NCBI GenBank assembly: GCA_028286165.1
Contig: JAPYMU010000046.1
Location: forward strand, 1-10,543
Source of the DNA: Spongiicolonus versatilis
GTDB lineage: Bacteria; Pseudomonadota; Gammaproteobacteria; Arenicellales; Spongiicolonaceae
Reading direction: 5' to 3'
Length of the DNA stretch: 10,543 nucleotides
Below, one piece after another: positions 5,297 to 10,543 of this stretch. How positions within the stretch are numbered: the first letter of the stretch is position 1; each line of letters starts with the position of its first letter. The notes under the pieces were generated by a model. That model did no database searches, had not been told where the DNA came from, and worked only from the letters and a program-made list of their open reading frames with translations. Made by a program: the position numbers and the translations under genes.

Positions 5297-6475
5297 ATGA
5301 ACAAAAAGCGCTTTGCCGCAGCATGTCTCACCGCCGTTTTTTTTGCCGCCCCCGCCCCCGCCGCCGAGCCGGTTAAAATCGGCGTTTTGCTGCCGTTTTC
5401 CGGGGTTTATGGCGGGCTTGGTTCGGACCAGGAGCGGGCCCTCGGGCTTGGTTTTGACACTTTCGGCCGCACGGTTGGCGGGCGCGGCATTGTGCTGGTG
5501 AAGGCCGACACCGAGGCCAAACCGGCGGTGGGGCTGCAGAAAGCGCGGGAGTTAATTCTGCGTGACCGGGTTGACCTGCTGGTGGGAATCATTTCCTCGG
5601 CGGTGGCCGGGGCGGTGCGCGACTATGTGCACAACGCCGGCGTGCCGCTGTTCATCACCAACGCCGGCAACGACCTGCTGACCGGCGCGCGCTGCAGTCC
5701 GTGGATTATCCGCACTTCGTTTTCCAACTCGCAAATTGTTCGCGGCATGGGGCCGTGGCTGCACCGGCGCGGTTACCGCAGCGCGTTTCTGATGGCTTTT
5801 GACTACGCCGCCGGCCACCAGATGATGGATGCGTTCCGCGATTCCTTCACCAGCGCCGGCGGCGCCATTGCCGGCGAGGAGTACCCGCCGCTGGGGCAGG
5901 TGCAGGACTTCGCACCCTACCTGGTGAAACTTAAATCGGCGGCGCCGGATGTTACTTTCGTGTTTTTTGCCGGGCCGCCGGCAATTAAATTTGCCCGCGA
6001 ATACGCCGCCTTCGGTTTGAACCGCGGCATTCCCCTGGCCGCCGCCGGCTGGCTGACATCGGCGCTGCACATTGACCGGCAGGGTGGTGAAGTCGACGGC
6101 GTGTATTCCATTCTCAACTACGTGCCGTCCATTGCCAGCGCCGAAAACGCCGCCTTCCAGCGCGCGCACAAGGCGCGCTTCGGCCGCGCCGGCTCGGAGT
6201 ACGGCGTCGCCGCTTACGACACCGCGCGTTTAATTGTGGACGCGCTGGCGGTGGTCAACGCCGACCTGTCCGACAAGAGCGCGTTTCTCAGGGCGGTGCA
6301 CGCAGTTTCCTTCAACGGCCCGCGCGGCCCGTTCCGCATTGACCCGGCGACCAACAACATCATCCAGAACATCTATATCTCCCAGGTGCGCAGGAGTGCG
6401 CGCGGCGGCGTCACCGCCGAGGTGCTGGATGTGCTGCCCGGCATGCGCGACCAGGCCCGGGGCTGCCGCATGTAG
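5297..6475 (+). CDS. Periplasmic substrate-binding protein of a Liv-type (HAAT) ABC importer
   Basis: This protein captures a small solute in the periplasm and delivers it to the LivH/LivM permeases encoded downstream. It has 392 residues. The frame stays open far upstream, but the start at 5297 is chosen because it gives a proper signal peptide: a basic MNKKR, a hydrophobic core to about residue 18, and APAPAA with cleavage near residue 23. No lipobox cysteine is well placed, so it is probably soluble in the periplasm. The mature part opens with VKIGVLLPFSGVYGGLG, the hallmark of type I periplasmic binding proteins of the Peripla_BP_6 group. It continues with LLVGIISSAVAGAV, VPLFITNAGND, the hinge-region GWLTSALH, and YGVAAYDTARLIVDAL. 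The ligand cannot be read from sequence; branched-chain or other amino acids, amides, aromatic acids or dicarboxylates are all used by this family. The livH gene follows after 20 bases. Confidence 0.9.
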   Translation: MNKKRFAAACLTAVFFAAPAPAAEPVKIGVLLPFSGVYGGLGSDQERALGLGFDTFGRTVGGRGIVLVKADTEAKPAVGLQKARELILRDRVDLLVGIISSAVAGAVRDYVHNAGVPLFITNAGNDLLTGARCSPWIIRTSFSNSQIVRGMGPWLHRRGYRSAFLMAFDYAAGHQMMDAFRDSFTSAGGAIAGEEYPPLGQVQDFAPYLVKLKSAAPDVTFVFFAGPPAIKFAREYAAFGLNRGIPLAAAGWLTSALHIDRQGGEVDGVYSILNYVPSIASAENAAFQRAHKARFGRAGSEYGVAAYDTARLIVDALAVVNADLSDKSAFLRAVHAVSFNGPRGPFRIDPATNNIIQNIYISQVRRSARGGVTAEVLDVLPGMRDQARGCRM

Positions 6476-6477
6476 TT

Positions 6478-6489
6478 GCGGCGCGCCGC
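6478..6489. repeat. 12-base GC palindrome between the binding-protein and livH genes
   Basis: GCGGCGCGCCGC is a perfect palindrome in the 20-base gap after the binding-protein stop codon. As RNA it gives only a 4-pair stem with a CGCG loop. In other importers a stem-loop at this place raises binding-protein expression over the permeases by protecting the upstream mRNA end; here that role is only a possibility. Confidence 0.3.
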
Positions 6490-6495
6490 CGGCCC

Positions 6496-7359
6496 ATGAT
6501 TTTTCTCATCCAACTGCTGAACGGTTTGCAGTTGGCGGCGCTGCTGTTTCTGCTGTCGGTGGGCCTGTCGGTGGTGTTCGGCCTGATGCGCTTCATCAAC
6601 CTCGCCCACGGCACCCTGTTCATGTTCGGCGCCTACCTCGGCGTCACCTGCGCGGCGGCTTTTGATTCATTCTGGGCCGCGTTTTTTCTTGCGCCGCTGC
6701 TGGTCGCGGCCGGCGGCGCCGCGCTGTATGGAATTCTGCTGCGCCACATCCGCCGCAAGAGTCCCATGCAGCAGGTGCTGGTCACGTTCGGTTTGATTTT
6801 CATCGGCTTTGACGTGGTGCGCATGGTCTGGGGCCGTTTTCCCTACAGCATCGCCGAGCCGGCGGTGTTCGCGGGCAGCGTGCAAATTTTCGGCCAGGTG
6901 TACCCGGCCTACCGCCTGTTTCTCATCGCCCTCGGCATCGCCGTCATGGCCGCGCTGTACTTCGGCCTGGAAAAAACCCGCGTCGGCGCCATGGTGCGCG
7001 CCGGGGTGGACAACCGCCGCATGGCCGCCGCCCTCGGCATCAATGTGGAGCGGGTTTTCTTTTTTGTGTTCTGCCTCGGCTGCGGCCTGGCCGGCCTGGC
7101 CGGCGTCGCGGCGGCGCCGGTGTTTCCGGTGTTCCCGGGCATGGACATGTCCATCCTCATCCTCGCCCTGATTGTGGTGGTGGTGGGCGGGCCCGGCAGT
7201 TTGAAAGGGGCGGTGTTCGGCTCGCTGCTGGTGGGCATCGCCGACACTTTCGGCCAGGTGGTTTTTCCCGAGTTCGCCGCGGCCACCATTTACGCGCTGA
7301 TGGCGGCGGTGCTGATGGTGCGGCCCGCGGGCCTGTTCCCGGCCGCGACGGTGCACTGA
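6496..7359 (+). CDS. livH: Liv-type ABC importer permease, LivH-like
   Basis: This is one of the two inner-membrane channel subunits of the importer, 287 residues, near the family's usual 290-300. About eight hydrophobic segments are visible. The signature FGLMRFINLAHGTLFMFGAYLG (29-50) is the family's Leu-rich, ASN-His-Gly region. The stretch VDNRRMAAALGINVERVFFF (residues about 171-190) is the cytoplasmic coupling loop that contacts an ATPase. The C-terminal part VVVVGGPGSLKGAVFGSLLVG, followed by a VRPAGLF ending, is typical of LivH. The ATG at 6496 follows the binding-protein gene by 20 bases without a strong Shine-Dalgarno site. Its TGA at 7357-7359 is directly followed by the GTG start of livM. 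The partner permease and both ATPases follow in the usual order. Confidence 0.9.
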   Translation: MIFLIQLLNGLQLAALLFLLSVGLSVVFGLMRFINLAHGTLFMFGAYLGVTCAAAFDSFWAAFFLAPLLVAAGGAALYGILLRHIRRKSPMQQVLVTFGLIFIGFDVVRMVWGRFPYSIAEPAVFAGSVQIFGQVYPAYRLFLIALGIAVMAALYFGLEKTRVGAMVRAGVDNRRMAAALGINVERVFFFVFCLGCGLAGLAGVAAAPVFPVFPGMDMSILILALIVVVVGGPGSLKGAVFGSLLVGIADTFGQVVFPEFAAATIYALMAAVLMVRPAGLFPAATVH

Positions 7360-8334
7360 GTGTTCACAACGGTGACCCGCGCCCCGGAGGCCCGTGACCC
7401 GCTCGCCATGGTGCTGGCGGCGGCGGCCGCAATAGCGTGGCTGTTCACCGGCGACTTCGGCAAGGAGGTGCTGAGCGAGGTCGCGGTGTTCGCCATTTTT
7501 GCGATGAGTCTGAACCTGCTGGTTGGCTGCGCCGGCCTGGTGTCGCTCGGCCATGCCGCATTCTTTGCCATCGGCGCATATGCGGCCGCCGCCTTCGGCG
7601 TTTTTGTGAACCTGCCCTTGTGGACGGCGATGCCGCTGGCCGTCGCCGTCACAGCGGTGGCGGCGGCTGTGGCCGGGTTCTTTGCGGTGCGGCTCAGCGG
7701 CGTGTTTTTCATCATGATGACCCTCGCCATCGGCCAGATGGTTTACGCGTTCTTTCTTAACAGCCGCGCCTTCAACGCCGACGACGGCATGGCCGGCATC
7801 GGCCGCGTGGACTTTTCCTTCCTCGGTTTGGACAGCGGCGAGCCGGCGGTGTTTTGCGCGTTTGCGGTGGTTGCGGCGGTGGCGGTTTTTTTTCTGCTGC
7901 GCATGGTGGCGCGCTCGCCTTTCGGCCACACCCTGGCCGCGCTGCGCCAGAATGAACCGCGCCTGCGCTCCCTCGGCTGCCCGGTGCTGCGCTGCAAACT
8001 CGCCGCCTTCACCCTCGCCGGTGCGCTGGCCGGGTTTGCCGGCGCCCTCGCCGCGCAGCACAGCGGTTTTATTTCGCCCGACCTCGCATTCTGGACGGTG
8101 TCCGGCGAAGTGCTGGTGATGGTGATTATCGGCGGCATGGGAAGTTTGTCCGGCGCCGCCCTCGGCGCGGCGCTGGTGATTCTGCTGCGCCACCACCTCG
8201 CCGGCCTCACCGAATACTGGGTTTTTTACATGGGCGTTTTGTTCGTTCTCATGGTTTTGTTTGCCGAGGACGGCGTGGCCGGAAGATTTTCCTGGCTGCT
8301 GCGCAAACTTCACCGGCGCGGCAAAAATGTTTGA
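7360..8334 (+). CDS. livM: Liv-type ABC importer permease, LivM-like
   Basis: This is the second channel subunit, 324 residues. It shows the family motifs MSLNLLVGCAGLVSLGHAAFFAIGAYA (residues about 48-74), SGVFFIMMTLAIGQMVYAFF, NADDGMAGIG (a variant of the usual GGxDGLxGIP), the coupling loop ALRQNEPRLRSLGCPVLRCK, AGFAGAL, and VMVIIGGMGSLSGAALGAAL near the end. The GTG start at 7360 abuts the livH stop, giving TGAGTG, so termination-reinitiation is likely. An in-frame ATG at 7408 is an alternative that would remove 16 residues before the first membrane segment. The gene's last 8 bases overlap the start of livG. Together with LivH it would form the heterodimeric translocation path. Confidence 0.9.
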   Translation: MFTTVTRAPEARDPLAMVLAAAAAIAWLFTGDFGKEVLSEVAVFAIFAMSLNLLVGCAGLVSLGHAAFFAIGAYAAAAFGVFVNLPLWTAMPLAVAVTAVAAAVAGFFAVRLSGVFFIMMTLAIGQMVYAFFLNSRAFNADDGMAGIGRVDFSFLGLDSGEPAVFCAFAVVAAVAVFFLLRMVARSPFGHTLAALRQNEPRLRSLGCPVLRCKLAAFTLAGALAGFAGALAAQHSGFISPDLAFWTVSGEVLVMVIIGGMGSLSGAALGAALVILLRHHLAGLTEYWVFYMGVLFVLMVLFAEDGVAGRFSWLLRKLHRRGKNV

Positions 8335-9061
8335 GGCGCGCGGATTAAAAAAATCCTACGGCGCCCTCGCCGCGGTGCGCGGCGTGTCGCTCAGCGCCGC
8401 CGCCGGCGAGCGCCACGGAATCATCGGCCCCAACGGCGCCGGCAAAACCACTTTTTTCAATTTGCTCAGCGGTGAAGCCGCCGCCGATGCCGGCGATGTT
8501 TTCATGGACGGCAAAAGCCTGGGCAGGCTGCCGCCGGACGCCCGCGCCCGCGCCGGGCTGGGGCGCAGTTTTCAGCATAACTCACTGTTTGCCGGGTTGA
8601 CAGTGGTGGAAAACTTCGCCATCGCCGCCGCACAGCGCACAAAGTTATGCAAAATTTTCTGGCGCGATTTTTTTGCCTGCAAAGAAGTGTTTGAGGAGGC
8701 GCTGGACCATGCGCACCGGCTCGGCCTCGGCGCGCAGGCGCACACCCGCGCCGCGCACCTTTCCCACGGCGCCATGCGGCAACTGGAGATCGGCCTCACC
8801 CTCGCCCTGCGGCCTAAAGTTCTGCTGCTGGACGAGCCCACTTCCGGCATGAGTCCGGAGGAAACGGCGGCGATTAAAAAACTCATCCGCCGGCTGCCGG
8901 AGGAGTTGACGCTGCTGGTTATTGAGCACGACATGGACGTGATTTTTGATTTGGCCTCGTGCATCACGGTGCTGGATTACGGCGAGGTTCTGATGCAGGG
9001 CGCGCCGGCCGAGGTGCGCGCTTCGCCTGTGGTGCGCGCGCGCTACCTGGGGGCGGGGTGA
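8327..9061 (+). CDS. livG: Liv-type ABC importer ATPase, LivG-like
   Basis: This cytoplasmic ATPase powers transport, 244 residues. Motifs are Walker A GPNGAGKTT (34-42), the Q-loop Gln83 in GRSFQH, the signature LSHGAMRQLEI (145-155, where LSYGxxRxLE is usual for LivG), Walker B VLLLDEPTSGMSPEE with Asp169 and Glu170, and the switch His201 in VIEHDMDVIF. The LSHG signature and the EHDMD phrase mark the LivG rather than the LivF branch. The ATG at 8327 lies within ATGTTTGA, overlapping the livM stop by 8 bases. The frame is open further upstream, but that extension runs through livM and lacks the family's start. The stop shares one base with the livF start (TGATG). Confidence 0.92.
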   Translation: MFEARGLKKSYGALAAVRGVSLSAAAGERHGIIGPNGAGKTTFFNLLSGEAAADAGDVFMDGKSLGRLPPDARARAGLGRSFQHNSLFAGLTVVENFAIAAAQRTKLCKIFWRDFFACKEVFEEALDHAHRLGLGAQAHTRAAHLSHGAMRQLEIGLTLALRPKVLLLDEPTSGMSPEETAAIKKLIRRLPEELTLLVIEHDMDVIFDLASCITVLDYGEVLMQGAPAEVRASPVVRARYLGAG

Positions 9062-9750
9062 TGCTGGAACTTCGCGGCGTCAACACTTTCTACGGCGCAA
9101 GCCGCATCCTGCGCAATGTTTCGCTGCGCGTGCCGCCGGGAAAATTGGTGGCGCTGCTCGGCCGCAACGGCGCCGGCAAGTCGACGCTGCTCAAAACCAT
9201 TGTCGGCCAGGCGGCGGCGCAAAGCGGGCGGGTGCGGTTTGGCGGCGGGGACATCACTGCGGCGCAGCCGTGGCGCATCGCCCGCGCCGGCATCGCATAT
9301 GTGCCGGAGGCGCGCGGGATTTTTCCGTCGCTGACGGTGGCGGAGAATTTGTTTCTTGCGCGGCGCGGCGGTGAATGGAACGAAGAAAAAGTTTTTGCGC
9401 TGTTTCCGCCGCTGAAAAAACGCCTGCGCCACGGCGGTGGTGAACTGAGCGGCGGCGAGCAGCAGATGCTGGCCATTGCGCGCGCGCTGCTGCAAAACCC
9501 GCGTCTGTTACTATTGGACGAGCCGACCGAGGGCCTGGCGCCGGTGGTGGTGGACGAAATTCGCCGCTGCCTCGCCGGGCTCAAAACCGCCGGCCCGGCA
9601 ATCCTGCTGGTGGAGCAGAACCACTCTTTCGCCGCCGCCCTCGCCGATCAAATTTACGTGCTGGGCAAGGGCGAAATCCGCTGGCACGGCGCGCCGGCCG
9701 AGTTGCGCGCTGATGTGGTCGGCGCGTGGCTGGGAGTGCACGATGTCTGA
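9061..9750 (+). CDS. livF: Liv-type ABC importer ATPase, LivF-like
   Basis: This is the second ATPase of the importer, 229 residues. Motifs are Walker A GRNGAGKST (34-42), YVPEARGIFPSLTVAENL (80-97), which carries Glu83 at the Q-loop as is typical of LivF, LSGGEQQMLAIARAL (129-143), Walker B LLLLDEPTEGLAP with Asp153 and Glu154, and the switch His188 in LLVEQNHSFA. The ATG at 9061 shares its A with the livG stop codon, so translational coupling is near certain. The open frame reaches further 5' inside livG, but the family start MLELRGVNTFYG fixes this codon. The final 8 bases (ATGTCTGA) overlap the start of the hydratase gene, which ties an enzyme of CoA metabolism to the transport operon. 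Confidence 0.93.
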   Translation: MLELRGVNTFYGASRILRNVSLRVPPGKLVALLGRNGAGKSTLLKTIVGQAAAQSGRVRFGGGDITAAQPWRIARAGIAYVPEARGIFPSLTVAENLFLARRGGEWNEEKVFALFPPLKKRLRHGGGELSGGEQQMLAIARALLQNPRLLLLDEPTEGLAPVVVDEIRRCLAGLKTAGPAILLVEQNHSFAAALADQIYVLGKGEIRWHGAPAELRADVVGAWLGVHDV

Positions 9751-10543
9751 GATTAATTTGCAACAACTGCAAACCTGGGTTGGCAAAACGCAAACCGCGG
9801 CCGATGTGATTGCGCCCGCGCCGGCGCGTAAGTTGCACGCCGCGCTTGATTCTGATTTGCCCATGCCCGAAACCGGCGCGGCGCTGCCGTTGTTGTGGCA
9901 CTGGCTGTATTTTCACCAGCACACGCCCACCGCCGAATTGTCCGCCGACGGCCATGCAAAACGCGGCGGATTTTTGCCGCCGGTGCCGCTGCCCGGGCGC
10001 ATGTGGGCCGGCGGCCGGCTGCGTTTTTTTCATCCGCTTTGCATCGGCGATGAAGTGAATCTGGAATCAAAAATCACCGCCGTCCGGCACAAACAGGGCC
10101 GCAGCGGCGCGCTGGTCTTTGTCACCGTCACCCACCGCTACGTTTGCGGCGGCCGCTGCGCGCTGGAGGAGGAATGCGACCTGGTCTACCGCAACCCCGC
10201 CGCCGCGCCCAAACCAGCCTCCGCCCCGGCCGCCGCCAGCCCCCAGTGGCGCCGCACCCGCCGCCCCGGCCCGGTGCTGCTGTTCCGCTACTCCGCCCTC
10301 ACCTTCAACAGCCACCGCATCCACTACGACCGCGGCTACTGCGCGGCCGAGGGCTACCCCGGCCTGGTTGTCCACGGCCCGCTCATCGCCACGTTGCTGA
10401 TGCACGACTTCACCCGCCGCGCGCCGCGGCAAACCGTTCGCCACTGCACCTACCGCGCCCTGCGGCCGGCCTTTGACGGCGCGCCGCTGGAAACCGCCGG
10501 GCGCGTTGCGAACGGCCGGGGGGAACTGTGGGCGGTGGGTGAG
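9743..10543 (+). CDS. Mesaconyl-C4-CoA hydratase / HTD2-like acyl-CoA dehydratase, MaoC-type hot-dog fold (3' partial)
   Basis: The frame starts at ATG 9743 inside ATGTCTGA, overlapping the livF stop by 8 bases. It stays open for 267 codons to the window edge, probably lacking only a short tail. The N-terminal hot-dog half (about 1-150) contains LPLLWHWLYF (48-57), GGFLPPVPLPGRMWAGG (75-91) and the FHPLCIGDEV strand. A Pro/Ala-rich linker covers about 152-165. The C-terminal half contains RYSALTFNSHRIHYD (182-196) and EGYPGLVVHGPL (203-214), the diagnostic block of the HTD2/mesaconyl-C4-CoA hydratase group. His194 fits the catalytic histidine of R-specific hydratases, with Asn189 at the position of their Asp. 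The expected reaction is reversible hydration of an unsaturated acyl-CoA such as mesaconyl-CoA; the real substrate is unknown. Its place behind an importer suggests breakdown of the imported compound. Confidence 0.85.
   Translation, partial: MSEINLQQLQTWVGKTQTAADVIAPAPARKLHAALDSDLPMPETGAALPLLWHWLYFHQHTPTAELSADGHAKRGGFLPPVPLPGRMWAGGRLRFFHPLCIGDEVNLESKITAVRHKQGRSGALVFVTVTHRYVCGGRCALEEECDLVYRNPAAAPKPASAPAAASPQWRRTRRPGPVLLFRYSALTFNSHRIHYDRGYCAAEGYPGLVVHGPLIATLLMHDFTRRAPRQTVRHCTYRALRPAFDGAPLETAGRVANGRGELWAVGE

Noticed and set aside
6667..8313. A 548-codon open frame on the minus strand opposite livH and livM.
   Set aside because: Its translation is His/Gln/Arg/Ala-rich low complexity, as expected from the complement of GC-rich codons. 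It lies antisense to two clearly recognisable permease genes.
1..10543. A CRISPR array, tRNA or insertion sequence.
   Set aside because: No regularly spaced direct repeats, no cloverleaf-like segment with a TTC-type arm, and no transposase or terminal inverted repeats were seen on either strand.

Overview
The window is high-GC bacterial DNA. The genes are tightly packed and use GC-rich codons. The SppA homologue follows the short Pseudomonas-like form (a FGFTG…KLGVERR…FLDPFSP block). PuuA-, SpeB- and Liv-type proteins are also present, and the left-hand gene ends in an outer-membrane autotransporter-like barrel. Together these point to a Gram-negative proteobacterium, most likely gamma or beta. 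The genus cannot be read from the sequence. No rRNA, tRNA, CRISPR array, insertion sequence or integrase was seen. The only clearly AT-rich gap is the 84-base divergent intergenic region at 5213-5296, and no gene-free stretch exceeds 300 bases.

Left part (1-4210, all +): the 3' end of a large surface protein, with a beta-sandwich repeat tail followed by an outer-membrane barrel. Next come two very small membrane proteins (78 and 52 residues), a short SppA-type S49 membrane peptidase, and a gamma-glutamylpolyamine synthetase of the PuuA branch of the glutamine synthetase superfamily. The 52-residue gene at 1748-1906 is easily missed because of its length, but it has a good ribosome-binding site and sits 6 bases behind its neighbour.

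Middle (4211-5296): an agmatinase-family ureohydrolase lies on the minus strand. It converges on the puuA-like gene and diverges from the transporter operon. Agmatinase releases putrescine, and the PuuA-like ligase would consume it, so the two could form a small putrescine node despite opposite strands. The divergent intergenic region carries two short dyads that overlap a possible promoter.

Right part (5297-10543, all +): a complete branched-chain-amino-acid-type (HAAT family) ABC importer. It has a periplasmic binding protein, two permeases (LivH, LivM) and two ATPases (LivG, LivF), followed by the start of a mesaconyl-C4-CoA hydratase/HTD2-like dehydratase that runs off the window. From livH onward every gene abuts or overlaps the next, so the enzyme is translationally linked to the importer. 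The importer's solute is therefore more likely an organic acid or amino acid degraded through a CoA thioester than simply leucine or valine; this is inference. I see no clearly undescribed system. The best leads are the small-protein/SppA cluster and the importer-hydratase coupling.
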